From the NCBI RefSeq assembly GCF_009362815.1, contig NZ_WHNX01000007.1, positions 62,001-126,000 on the forward strand: a stretch of 64,000 nt of DNA, read 5' to 3'. The notes under the pieces were generated by a model. It was not told the DNA's origin. It saw only the letters and a list, made by a program, of their open reading frames with translations, and searched no databases. Position 1 is the stretch's first letter; each line of letters opens with the position of its first letter. The position numbers and the translations under genes were made by a program. This DNA is from Alkalibaculum sporogenes (lineage in GTDB: Bacteria; Bacillota; Clostridia; Eubacteriales; Alkalibacteraceae). This document shows, in pieces, positions 37,119 to 47,000 of the stretch.

Positions 37119-38525
37119 ATGTTAAGTATTTTTAAAAGTATATTTGATACATTTGGTTCTGCAATTTTTGTGCCTGTAATGATATTTATAGTTGCTAAAG
37201 CGCTTAAGATAAAAACACAAAAGGCATTTTCATCTGCGCTGTATGCAGGTGTTGGTTTAACTGGATTTACCCTATTACTTAATTCATATACACCAATTAT
37301 TTCAAATGTCGTGCAAAAAATGATTGATCAAACAGGGATAAACTTACCTGTGTTTGATATGGGTTGGCAATCATCGTCAATAGTTGCATATGCAACTGAT
37401 ATTGGTATGATGTATATAGTTATTGCCTTAGTACTGCAAACTGTTCTGTTTTTTCTTAAATGGACAGATGTTTTCCAACCTTCAGATTTATGGAATAATT
37501 ACTCGTATATGGTTTGGGGGTCAATGGTATATTTAGCAACTAGTAGCATTATATTAGGTATAGGAATTATGATTCTATTAAATCTTTATAGTTTATTGCT
37601 ATCAGATTTATTAGCAAGAAGGTGGTCAACTTATTATAAATATCCTAGAAGTACAATTATAGCCATGCACAATATAGAACCAACAATTTTTGGGGTTATC
37701 ATTGATCCATTATGGAATAAGTTAGGCTTACATAAAATTAAATTAAATCCACAAACATTGCAAGGAAAATTCGGTTTCTTAGGGGAACCTATATCATTAG
37801 GTTTATTCTTAGGACTATTCTTAGGCGTTCTTGGAAATTTATCTCAATTAGGTACACTTGAAGCATGGGGAGAGATTACTAGTGTAGCAATTGCAACTAG
37901 TGCTGTTATGGCTATTTTTCCAAAAATTGCAGGTATTTTTGCTCAAGCATTTGCTCCAATATCTCAAGCAGCTAGTAAATCTGCACGTAAAAGTGATACT
38001 GAAGGCAGAGAATGGTATCTTGGTGTAAATGATGCAACTGGTTATGGAGAACCTGCCACATTAATTTCTGGAATCATACTCATCCCTATTATGGTTGCTA
38101 TGGCAATGATTCTACCTGGAAATAAAACATTACCAATAATTGATTTATTGGCATTACCTTATATGGTACAAGGATTAATTGCAACTTCTAACGGCAATAT
38201 AGTTAAAACAGTATTAAATGGAGTAATATGGTTTAGTTTAGGCCTATATATGTGTTCTTGGACAGCTCCATTATTTACTGAAATTGCGGGAACTGTTGGA
38301 GTAACCCTGCCAGCAGGTGCTTTAATGATAACAAGTTTCAATATACTGGGAAAACCATTAGTAGGTCTTGTGTTTTTTGCTTTTTTAACGAAAAATCCAT
38401 TATGGATTGGGCTAACAATTGGGGTATATCTAATAGCATATTTTGTATTTAGGAAAAATAAAGAGAGTATTAGAGATTATCTTGATAGAGCAGCTGAGAA
38501 AAATGAAGTATTTCAAGAAGCATAA
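37119..38525 (+). CDS. PTS EIIC component, galactitol family permease (locus B)
   Basis: A 468-residue PTS-Gat permease, very hydrophobic, with roughly ten membrane segments. Shared family features with the locus A permease are FGFLGEPISLGLFLGLFLG, the paired GVNDATGYGEPATLISG and LPGNKTLPIIDLLALPYM. It is about 45 residues longer and has a charged C-terminal tail. ATG 37119 preferred, with AGCGGTGA upstream. From the neighbouring AraD-type enzyme the substrate is likely a pentitol. Confidence 0.9.
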   Translation: MLSIFKSIFDTFGSAIFVPVMIFIVAKALKIKTQKAFSSALYAGVGLTGFTLLLNSYTPIISNVVQKMIDQTGINLPVFDMGWQSSSIVAYATDIGMMYIVIALVLQTVLFFLKWTDVFQPSDLWNNYSYMVWGSMVYLATSSIILGIGIMILLNLYSLLLSDLLARRWSTYYKYPRSTIIAMHNIEPTIFGVIIDPLWNKLGLHKIKLNPQTLQGKFGFLGEPISLGLFLGLFLGVLGNLSQLGTLEAWGEITSVAIATSAVMAIFPKIAGIFAQAFAPISQAASKSARKSDTEGREWYLGVNDATGYGEPATLISGIILIPIMVAMAMILPGNKTLPIIDLLALPYMVQGLIATSNGNIVKTVLNGVIWFSLGLYMCSWTAPLFTEIAGTVGVTLPAGALMITSFNILGKPLVGLVFFAFLTKNPLWIGLTIGVYLIAYFVFRKNKESIRDYLDRAAEKNEVFQEA

Positions 38526-38558
38526 AAGACAACAACTTAGGGATCAAGAGGTGAAAAT

Positions 38559-39626
38559 ATGAACGATAAAAAAATGCTGGCTAGTATTTTATATGGGCCA
38601 GGAGATATTAGATGTGAAGAAACATGTATCCCCGAAATAGGGAGTACAGATGTGCTAATTAAAGTGGCGTATGCAGCAATATGTGGTTCGGATCTACCTA
38701 GAAGTCAAAATGAAAATGGTGCCAGACGGTATCCGTTGATCTTAGGGCATGAGTTTAGCGGGAATATTGCTGAAATTGGTAAAGATGTGACTAAAGTGAA
38801 AATAGGAGATAAAGTTGCTGTAGCACCGCTTATACCTGATCCAAAGTCAGAATATAGCAAGGCTGGAGAATATGGATTAAGTGATAATTACAATATTATC
38901 GGAACAGGAAGTAATGGAGCGTTTGCACAGTATGTCAAGGTGCCAGAGGAACATGTAGTTTTGGTTCCGGATTCATTAGATTTAGAGACAGCAGCTGGAA
39001 TTGAGGCTGCAGCAATTGCATTTCATGGATTAAGGCGTTCTGAAATTGAAGTTGGAGACACTGTAGCAGTTTTAGGGTGTGGATCTATTGGGCAACTGAC
39101 AATACAGTGTGCAAAAATATTCGGAGCTAGTAAGATAATAGCTGTAGATATTTTTGATGATAAGTTGAAACTTGCTAAAGAGTTAGGGGCAGATGTAACA
39201 ATAAATAGTAAAAGTGAAAATCTGATGGAAAAGATTCTTGAAGAGACAGAATTAGGAGTACACGTAGTACTTGAAACTGCAGGTAGTAGTATTACACAAG
39301 AGCAAGCATTAATGATTACACGAAAACATGGAAAGATAGTATATATAGGAATATCCCACAATGAGTTATCTTTATCAGAAAAAACAGTAGAACGAATATT
39401 GAGGGCAGAGCTTACTATTAAGGGGTCATGGAATTCTTATACTGCACCTTATCCAGGTAGAGATTGGGAAGCGACTATGAATTTTATGAAGACCGGACAT
39501 ATTGTGTTTAAGCCAATGATTTCTCATCGAATTCAATTAAGTGAAATTGGTCAATATCTAAAAGATATGTACAATCATAATATTGAATTTAACAAGGTAA
39601 TTGTTGAAGTAAACAGACAAAAATAA
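38559..39626 (+). CDS. GatD-like dehydrogenase lacking the structural zinc cysteines
   Basis: A 355-residue medium-chain dehydrogenase resembling galactitol-1-phosphate 5-dehydrogenase. Catalytic zinc ligands are kept (Cys42, His64, Glu65 in LGHEFSG), as are LGCGSIGQLTIQ and the GSWNS/PGRDWEATMNFMKTG region. The lobe that normally has C-x2-C-x2-C-x7-C reads D94-x2-S97-x2-S100-x7-S108, so all four structural cysteines are lost in exact register. It probably oxidises the polyol phosphate made by the PTS to the substrate of the AraD-like enzyme 13 bases downstream. Confidence 0.88.
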   Translation: MNDKKMLASILYGPGDIRCEETCIPEIGSTDVLIKVAYAAICGSDLPRSQNENGARRYPLILGHEFSGNIAEIGKDVTKVKIGDKVAVAPLIPDPKSEYSKAGEYGLSDNYNIIGTGSNGAFAQYVKVPEEHVVLVPDSLDLETAAGIEAAAIAFHGLRRSEIEVGDTVAVLGCGSIGQLTIQCAKIFGASKIIAVDIFDDKLKLAKELGADVTINSKSENLMEKILEETELGVHVVLETAGSSITQEQALMITRKHGKIVYIGISHNELSLSEKTVERILRAELTIKGSWNSYTAPYPGRDWEATMNFMKTGHIVFKPMISHRIQLSEIGQYLKDMYNHNIEFNKVIVEVNRQK

Positions 39627-39639
39627 AGGAGTGATGACA

Positions 39640-40347
39640 TTGCTAGACGAATTAAAAGAAGAAGTATACTTAGCAAATTTAGAATTACCTAAGCATGGTT
39701 TGATTAAATATACGTGGGGAAATGTTAGTGGACTTGATTCTAATAAAGAATTGTTTGTAATAAAACCTAGTGGAGTTAATTATGATAGCCTAAAACCATC
39801 AGATATGATAGTTGTTGATCTTAATGGTAAAATTATAGAGGGGAGTTTAAATCCGTCTTCAGATACCCCAACCCATGCAGTGTTATATCGTAAGTTATCT
39901 GAGGTAAGAGGAATAGTTCATACACATTCACCATGGGCTACTGTTTGGGCTCAAGCTGGTCAAGATGTTCACGCTATGGGAACTACTCATGCTGATACAT
40001 TCTATGGAACAGTGCCTTGTACACGCTTATTAACACAAGCAGAAATTAATAAATCCTATGAAGAAGAAACAGGTAACGTAATTGTAGATACCTTCATTGA
40101 TAGGAATATTAATCCTAATGAGATTACAGGAGTTCTCGTCCATAGCCATGGTCCGTTCACATGGGGTAAATCTGCATCATCAGCTGTAATGAATGCTGTT
40201 GTATTGGAAGAAGTGTGTAAAATGAATTTGTATACAAAGATGCTCAATGCTAACTCAATAGATCTACCCAAAAATCTTTTAGATAAGCATTTCTTACGGA
40301 AACATGGTTCTAACGCTTATTATGGTCAGGGTACACATAATATTTAA
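39640..40347 (+). CDS. L-ribulose-5-phosphate 4-epimerase-like protein (AraD/UlaF family)
   Basis: A 235-residue class II aldolase-family epimerase. It aligns with E. coli AraD from the start (MLDELKEEVYLANLELPKHG against [20 protein letters not shown]), has KPSGVNYDSL, DTPTH, the zinc ligands in VHTHSPWATVWAQAGQ and VHSHGPFTWGK, THADTFYG, and the C-terminal HGSNAYYGQ. The predicted reaction is L-ribulose-5-P to D-xylulose-5-P. TTG 39640 was chosen by alignment and its AGGAG spacing. This enzyme is the best clue to the locus B substrate. Confidence 0.9.
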   Translation: MLDELKEEVYLANLELPKHGLIKYTWGNVSGLDSNKELFVIKPSGVNYDSLKPSDMIVVDLNGKIIEGSLNPSSDTPTHAVLYRKLSEVRGIVHTHSPWATVWAQAGQDVHAMGTTHADTFYGTVPCTRLLTQAEINKSYEEETGNVIVDTFIDRNINPNEITGVLVHSHGPFTWGKSASSAVMNAVVLEEVCKMNLYTKMLNANSIDLPKNLLDKHFLRKHGSNAYYGQGTHNI

Positions 40348-40414
40348 AAAAGATGTGATACCAATTATATACATATATTAGCATTAGTTTTATAAATAAT
40401 TTAGGAGTGAAATT

Positions 40415-40621
40415 ATGATAGTTGATTTGTTAACTCTTATAGGTTTAGCTTTTTTTATAAAAATATTTTTTAATAGTATAGTATATTGTAGAAAGAAAGA
40501 CAAAGATGTACAAAAACAAGAACCATATAATAGCGATAAGCATAGAAATAGACTTATTATTCACAGCTTTCTTGGTGTATTATTTATTGTTCTAGGTCGC
40601 TTATATGTGGTGATGATATAA
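40415..40621 (+). CDS. small two-helix membrane protein
   Basis: A 68-residue protein I do not recognise. Two hydrophobic segments (about 2-22 and 49-67) flank a lysine-rich hydrophilic loop (RKKDKDVQKQ...KHRNR). GGAG lies eight bases before the ATG, and a strong terminator follows, so it is probably a real gene. It comes 67 bases after the AraD-like gene and may ride on the end of locus B. Confidence 0.6.
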   Translation: MIVDLLTLIGLAFFIKIFFNSIVYCRKKDKDVQKQEPYNSDKHRNRLIIHSFLGVLFIVLGRLYVVMI

Positions 40622-40667
40622 ACAGAAAATATAATTGTATTATAAAACCATAAGAAGAAAGTAACAA

Positions 40668-40704
40668 CTAAAAGGTAGCTCTACTTTATAGAGCTACCTT
40701 TTAG
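40668..40704. terminator. bidirectional terminator
   Basis: CTAAAAGGTAGCTCTA (40668-40683) and TAGAGCTACCTTTTAG (40689-40704) form a perfect 16-bp stem between convergent genes. Confidence 0.9.
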
Positions 40705-40733
40705 TGTCCAAAAAGTAAATAAAAAGTATCAAA

Positions 40734-41219
40734 TTACATATTATTTGTAATCTTACTTCTATTTAATCCACGAATTATTAGATAAGCTACCATAGATCCA
40801 ATAGATCCTTGAATAAGGTTGAAAGGGACATTTGCGAGAGGAGATAAAAAATTGTAAAATATAATAACTTCAGCTCCATAATATCCAAATACCATAATAA
40901 ATAGTCCGGATAGTACACCTAGTAAGTATTTATGCTTTTTAAAGAAATAACCAGATACGGCTCCCATAGACCCTTTTATCAATAATGTTGGAATCATATA
41001 AATAAAATAACTTAATGAGAAATCTCCTAACATAGAACCCAAGCCACCAGCTAAGAAACCTAGAGTTGGACCGAGTATGAAAGAAGAAATATATATTGCT
41101 GCATCTCCTAAATTAATATACCCACCTAAAGGACTAGGGATGGGAATTAAAACAGTGCTAAGAAAAACAAGGGCAATCATAAGTGAGGTATATGTTATTT
41201 TTTTTGTATTTGTTTTCAT
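40734..41219 (-). CDS. ECF transporter S component (substrate-binding membrane subunit)
   Basis: A 161-residue membrane protein with about six helices and the motif pattern of small ECF S components: IPSPLGGYINLGDAAIYIS, FLAGGLGSMLGDF and a C-terminal LIQGSIGSMVAYLI. It would pair with shared ECF energy-coupling proteins not encoded here. ATG 41219 is preceded by AAAGGAAAG. It is divergent from a MocR/PdxR-type regulator, so a vitamin B6 compound is a reasonable but unproven substrate; thiamine precursors are an alternative. Confidence 0.78.
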   Translation of the reverse strand: MKTNTKKITYTSLMIALVFLSTVLIPIPSPLGGYINLGDAAIYISSFILGPTLGFLAGGLGSMLGDFSLSYFIYMIPTLLIKGSMGAVSGYFFKKHKYLLGVLSGLFIMVFGYYGAEVIIFYNFLSPLANVPFNLIQGSIGSMVAYLIIRGLNRSKITNNM

Positions 41220-41317
41220 ATTATCTTTCCTTTTATTATATTTTTTATTATAATACACTGTAAATAACCTTGTGAAAATATACAGAATAAAATAAAACTA
41301 TAAGGACAGATGGTAAG

Positions 41318-42691
41318 ATGGAACAAATAATTTTAGATTATAATATTGATGAACCATTTTATATACAAATTTATAACCACTTCAAAACAGAAATAATTAT
41401 AGGTAATTTAATAAAAGGAGCAAAGTTGCCTTCTATTAGAGGGCTTTCCATGGATATTAAAGTAAGTAAGACAACGATTGAGTCAGCATACAATCAATTA
41501 GTAGTTGAAGGATATGTAAATAATATTCCTAAGAAAGGTTATTTTGTAGTAGCTTTGAAAGATTATGAATTTACTACAGACAAAAAAAAGATATTAAATC
41601 CAGCCAAAGATAAATTTCTAGATTATATAAATAATGGAGTTGATAAGGCGAGTTTTGACATGAAAATATGGAGAAAATTGTACGGAAATATATTAAGTGA
41701 AAAGGATAACAAGCTATATACTGTAGGAGATTATCAAGGAGAAGAAGTTCTGCGCCAAAAAATCTGTGAATTCGTTCAGAAAACTCGTGGTGTAAAATGC
41801 TCTAGCGATCAGATAGTAGTAGGTGCAGGGATACAATATTTACTAGGTATTTTGTGTTCGCTAACACTAGAGGATCAGTATAGTGTAGCAGTAGAATATC
41901 CTGGTTTTAATCAAGCGAAGAATGTTTTTGAAGATTACCATATGAAGATTATACCAGTGCCTGTATATGATGAAGGAATAGATATAGAAGAACTAAAACA
42001 ATCACAAGCAAAAATGGTTTACCTAAGTCCTTCACATCAATATCCTACAGGTTCAGTAATGCCCATAGATAAAAGACTAGATATCTTGAACTGGGCAAGT
42101 AATAACGATTCAATAATTATTGAAGATGATTACGATTGCTTAATAAGGTATGAATCTAGACCCATACCAGCACTACAAGGTTTGGATAAGGGCGGGCACG
42201 TTATATATTTAGGTTCATTTTCTAAAATTTTATTGCCATCAATAAGAATTAGTTATATGATACTACCTCAAAAAATATTAGACAGATATAAAAGTAAAAT
42301 AGGTCGTTATTCCCAAACATCATCAAAAATTGAACAGTTAACATTAGCTCAATTTATGAAAGAAGGATATTTAGAGAAACATCTAAGGAAAATTAGAAAA
42401 GTGTATCACCGTAAAAATGAGATTATAGTAAATTATATTAACAAATACGCTAAAGAGAAGATAAATATACTAGGCCATGATTCAGGTCTTCATATGATGT
42501 TTGAACTAAAAACTAACAAGATAAGTAAAGAGATTATAGCGGAAGCTGAAAAACTTAATATCTATTTAGAAGTTGTAGAAGGTTATCACGAAGGTAAATT
42601 AGTAGTGGTGTTTACCTACAGCGGATTAGAGGAAGAAGATATAGAAGGAATTTTGCAACTATTAATAAAGAATATATTTTATCCGCATTAA
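41318..42691 (+). CDS. MocR/PdxR-family regulator (GntR HTH fused to aminotransferase-like domain)
   Basis: A 457-residue chimera. Residues 1-75 form a GntR winged helix (KGAKLPSIRGLSMDIKVSKTTIESAYNQLVVEGYV in part: LPSIRGLSMDIKVSKTT). The remainder is a fold-type I aminotransferase domain with IIEDDYDCLIRYESRP and the PLP lysine in YLGSFSKILLPSIRISY. MocR proteins of the PdxR type sense PLP and control vitamin B6 genes. Position opposite the ECF S component supports control of B6 uptake. No pdxST is in the window. Confidence 0.87.
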   Translation: MEQIILDYNIDEPFYIQIYNHFKTEIIIGNLIKGAKLPSIRGLSMDIKVSKTTIESAYNQLVVEGYVNNIPKKGYFVVALKDYEFTTDKKKILNPAKDKFLDYINNGVDKASFDMKIWRKLYGNILSEKDNKLYTVGDYQGEEVLRQKICEFVQKTRGVKCSSDQIVVGAGIQYLLGILCSLTLEDQYSVAVEYPGFNQAKNVFEDYHMKIIPVPVYDEGIDIEELKQSQAKMVYLSPSHQYPTGSVMPIDKRLDILNWASNNDSIIIEDDYDCLIRYESRPIPALQGLDKGGHVIYLGSFSKILLPSIRISYMILPQKILDRYKSKIGRYSQTSSKIEQLTLAQFMKEGYLEKHLRKIRKVYHRKNEIIVNYINKYAKEKINILGHDSGLHMMFELKTNKISKEIIAEAEKLNIYLEVVEGYHEGKLVVVFTYSGLEEEDIEGILQLLIKNIFYPH

Positions 42692-42847
42692 CAGGCACTT
42701 TATTGATATTAGTATAGGAAGTGATGCTATATATTATATAAATTTAGAGTAGAACAAGAAAACAAAGGGTATAATCAATTAACAAATATTTAAATTTTAT
42801 AAATAAATACTAATGTTTATAATACAGACGAATTCAGGGGGGTAATT

Positions 42848-43435
42848 ATGAAAATTTTTGCTTTAATGTGCAGTCATAGAAAGAAGAAAAATACTGAACA
42901 CGTATTAGATTATTTTTTGGATGGTTTTAGTGGAGAACATCAAATTGTAAAGAAGAGATTAGTAGATCAAAACATAAAAGTGTGTATAGCTTGTGAGTAT
43001 TGTAAAAAAAATCTAGGCAAGTGCATTCACGATGATGATATGAATGAGATTATTCAAGATATGTTAGGTAGTGATCTAATAGTGATAGCATCACCACTAT
43101 ACTTTAATAGTGTAACTAGCTTGTATAAAATTATGATTGATAGGACACAGACATTATACAACGCGTGGTATCACCTTAAAGAGCCTTTGTTCAAATCTAA
43201 AAAGCCAGTTGTATTCCTTTCTGTTGGAGGGTCAAGAAGTTATAAAAATCAATTCCAAGGAATAATAGTAGAGACAGAACATTTTCTTACTAATATTAAT
43301 GGAAAGGTGTTAGACTTTATTAAGTATAACAATTCAGATCGAGTAAGTCTTATAAATAATGAAGAAGCAAAAATGGAATTAATAGCAAAGGCTAAGACGA
43401 TTGAGGAAATGGTAATCGACAATAGCTGGCAGTAA
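42848..43435 (+). CDS. NADPH-dependent FMN reductase / iron-sulfur flavoprotein-like
   Basis: A 195-residue flavodoxin-fold protein. The start MKIFALMCSHRKKKNTEHVL is the FMN-phosphate loop region; CIACEYCKKNLGKC (about 47-60) is a cysteine cluster typical of iron-sulfur flavoproteins; SPLYFNSVTSLYKIMIDR matches the conserved SPxYxxSxxxxxKxxxDR motif. It may act as an electron-transfer flavoprotein or quinone/nitro reductase. GGGGGG lies six bases before the ATG. The T-box leader of ileS begins about 70 bases downstream. Confidence 0.83.
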   Translation: MKIFALMCSHRKKKNTEHVLDYFLDGFSGEHQIVKKRLVDQNIKVCIACEYCKKNLGKCIHDDDMNEIIQDMLGSDLIVIASPLYFNSVTSLYKIMIDRTQTLYNAWYHLKEPLFKSKKPVVFLSVGGSRSYKNQFQGIIVETEHFLTNINGKVLDFIKYNNSDRVSLINNEEAKMELIAKAKTIEEMVIDNSWQ

Positions 43436-43470
43436 GTAGGCTATATTCCAAATGAGTATTAATTAAATCC

Positions 43471-43499
43471 TTGACAGTTAAGCGGTTTATGGTTAAAAT
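43471..43499 (+). promoter_or_regulatory. sigma-A promoter of the ileS leader
   Basis: TTGACA (43471-43476), 17-base spacer, TAAAAT (43494-43499). Transcription should start near 43506, just before the T-box stem I. Confidence 0.85.
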
Positions 43500-43505
43500 T
43501 TATAC

Positions 43506-43790
43506 GTACAAATCTATATTGAAAGAACGATGATGAGAACAGTAGTAATAGTTGTAACTTAACAGAGAATTAACCCTAGGTTGAAAGGTTAAAAGTGAGA
43601 CGATTACGAATATCACCTTTGAGTTTTGATTTAAGCGCAAATAATATGCTAAGAGAAAATTAATTTTTATTTAGCTACTGTCGCAAAATCACGGTTATTC
43701 CGTTAAATTATAAGACATTAATATAATGTAAAGTAAGATGGTACCACGAAGATGATGCTTTCGTTCTTATATAAGAACGAAAGCTTTTTT
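43506..43790 (+). ncRNA. T-box leader of ileS (isoleucine specifier)
   Basis: The leader shows the T-box landmarks: GAACGATGATGAGAACAGTAG at the base of stem I (43526 onwards, given here in part), AACAGAGAATTAACC, a specifier loop GAATATCACC in which ATC (43612-43614) is an isoleucine codon followed by A, the T-box sequence TGGTACCACG (43739-43748), and a terminator stem GCTTTCGTTCTTAT/ATAAGAACGAAAGC (43757-43784) with a T run to 43790. Uncharged tRNA-Ile would stabilise the antiterminator and turn on ileS. Confidence 0.92.
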
Positions 43791-43959
43791 GTTATCGTGA
43801 AGACAATGAGCCAAGCGAAAAGGAACTTTTCGCTTATAGTTCTTTTGAGGAAGCAGACAAACGGCTTGCCGATTTGTCTGGTTTAACAAAATAACAAATG
43901 AAAACAATTTTTCATTTGACCAATGACCGGGTAAAGAGCATCGCTTTGAGAGTTATCGT
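43791..43959 (+). repeat. hairpin-rich insert between T-box terminator and ileS, flanked by 8-bp direct repeats
   Basis: GTTATCGT occurs at 43791-43798 and 43952-43959. Between them are three hairpins: AAGCGAAAA/TTTTCGCTT (43813-43835), CAGACAAACGGC/GCCGATTTGTCTG with a TT loop (43854-43880) and CAAATGAAAA/TTTTCATTTG (43895-43918). T-box leaders usually end soon after the terminator, so this 228-base extension before the ileS start is unusual. Confidence 0.55.
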
Positions 43960-44018
43960 AGATACCATTAGAGTTCTTATATAGATCAAAAAGGGATTAT
44001 TTAAGAGGAGGAAAAACA

Positions 44019-47000
44019 ATGTCAATATTCAAAGAATTAACGCATTTATCTATTTCTGATAATGAAAAGAACATTTCAGATAGGTGGAGTGAAATAGATA
44101 TATTGAAATTATCTATTCAAAATAGAGCTGATTGTGAGAATTACGTATTTTATGAGGGACCACCTACTGCAAATGGTAAACCAGGCATTCATCATGTCTT
44201 GGCTAGAACGTTAAAAGATTCAGTATGTAAATACAAAGCAATGAGTGGATATAAAGTTGAAAGGAAAGCAGGGTGGGATACACATGGTTTGCCTGTAGAA
44301 ATTGAAGTAGAAAAATTGTTAAACCTATCTAGTAAAAACGATATTGAAGACTATGGAATAGACAAATTTAACAAGAAATGTAAGGAATCGGTTTTTACTT
44401 ATGAGGCTCAATGGCGCGAAATGAGCAAAAGAATGGCTTACTTTATCGACCTAGAAAATCCGTATATTACTTTAGATAATAATTATATTGAAAGTGAGTG
44501 GTGGATACTAAAGAAGTTTTTTGATGAAGGATATATTTACGAAGGACATAAAATTCTTCCTTATTGTCCACGGTGTGGGACGGGCCTAGCATCCCACGAA
44601 GTAGCTCAAGGATATCAGGAAATAAAAAGTAATACAGTTATAGTGCCTATGAAGAGAAAAGACATAGATGAATATTTTCTTGTTTGGACAACTACACCTT
44701 GGACATTAGCATCTAATGTAGCTCTTGCTGTACAGCCAAAGGCTGATTATTATAGAGTGAAAAGTCAAGGAAATACTTTTATAGTTGCAAAAGCCTTAGC
44801 AGACAAGGTTTTTGATGGAGATTATACAGTAGTGGATGAATTTAAAGGAAAAGAACTAGAGTTTATAGAGTACGAGCAATTAATGCCTTTTCTAGAAGTA
44901 GATAAGAAAGGATTTTACATTACATTAGCAGATTATGTTACTACTGATGATGGTACAGGCATTGTCCATATTGCCCCTGCCTTTGGAGAGGACGATTATC
45001 AAATAGGAAGAAGATATCAATTGCCTGTATTAAACCCTGTAGATGAAGAAGGTAAATACACTGATACACCTTGGAAAGGCACATTTGTAATGGACGCGGA
45101 TATTGATATTATCAAATGGCTAAAAGCAGAAGGAAAATTATTCAAAAAGGAAAAAGTAGCACATAATTATCCTCATTGCTGGAGGTGTAAGACTCCTTTA
45201 ATATACTATGCAAAGCCAAGTTGGTATATCGAAATGACTAAAATTAAAGATAGATTAATTGAAAATAACAAGTGTGTAGAGTGGTATCCAGATTATGTAG
45301 GCGAAAAGCGATTTGGAAATTGGCTTGAAAACTTAAATGACTGGGCAGTTTCTCGTTCTAGGTATTGGGGTACACCGTTAAATATATGGAAATGTGAATG
45401 TAATAATCTTGAATCAATTGGGTCAAGACAAGAGTTAGTACAGAGGTCAGTTGAAGATATAGATGAAACCATAGAACTACACCGACCATATGTAGATGAT
45501 GTCCATATTAATTGTTCTAAATGCGGAAAATTAATGACTCGAGTAAAAGATGTTATAGATTGCTGGTTTGATTCAGGTTCTATGCCTTTTGCACAATACC
45601 ATTATCCATTTGAGAATAAAGAAAAATTTGAAGAACAATTTCCAGCAGATTTTATATGCGAGGGAATAGATCAGACAAGAGGGTGGTTTTATTCATTATT
45701 AGCCATATCTTCATTCGTAATGGGCAAATCACCGTACAAAAAAGTATTAGTTAACGATTTGATACTTGACTCAGAAGGAAGAAAGATGTCAAAAACCAGG
45801 GGTAATACTGTAGATCCGTTTGAGCTGTTCGATGAGTATGGTGCAGATGCACTTAGATGGTATTTATTATATGTATCACCTGCATGGACTCCCACTAAGT
45901 TTGATGTAGAGGGTTTAAAGGAAGTACAAAGTAAATTCTTTAATACGATTAAGAACGTATACAACTTCTTTACCCTATATGCCAATACAGATGATGTAGA
46001 TCCAAAGACATTTTTTGTAGAATACAAGGATAGACCTGAAATAGATAATTGGATGTTATCAAGATATAATAGCTTAGTAAGAGAGGTAAATAAAGAATTA
46101 GCGATCTTCGATTTAACGAAGGCAGTTAGAAAGATACAAGACTTTGTAAATGAAGATTTATCTAACTGGTACATCAGACGCAATAGAAGAAGATTCTGGA
46201 CAAAGGAATTAACTGAAGATAAAAAAGCTGTCTATAATACTACCTATGAGATTCTCATAGGTGTATGTAAACTAGTAGCACCATTTGCACCATTTATTTC
46301 CGAGGAAATATATAAAAATCTCACAAATAAAGAATCAGTACATTTAGCTGATTATCCTCAATCAAATGAAGATCTAATAGATATTGATTTAGAGGAAAGG
46401 ATGGATTTAGTAAGAAATTTAGTAAGTTTAGGGAGAGGTGCTAGAGAAGAAGCGCAAATAAAGGTAAGACAACCACTACAGAAAATAATAGTAGATGGCA
46501 AATATAAAGATACAATGAACTATTTAGTGCCTCTAATTATGGAAGAGTTAAACCTTAAAAATGTCGAGTTTGAAGAAGATTTAAGTGCGTTCTTAAATTT
46601 TTCATTAAAACCAGATTTCAAAACAGCTGGACCAATACTAGGAGCAAAGGTAAAACTTCTAGGGAAGGCGTTATCACAAGCAAATCCAGAAAGTATTGTA
46701 CCTAAATTAGAGTCAGGGGAAAAAGTGATTCTATCAATAGATGGTGAAGAGCTTGAAGTGACAAATGAATTTGTAGATATAAGAATATCTTCTAAAGAAG
46801 GATTCAACGTACAAATGGAGAATAATGTGTTTGTTATTTTAGATACTACTATTAATGATACATTAAAAACAGAGGGTTATGCTCGTGAAATTATCTCAAA
46901 AGTACAGCAGATGAGAAAAACAAAAGGTTTTGAAATGATGGATAATATCAATATATTAATTAATGGTGATGAAGAGATAAAGAAAGCAATTATAGACTAC

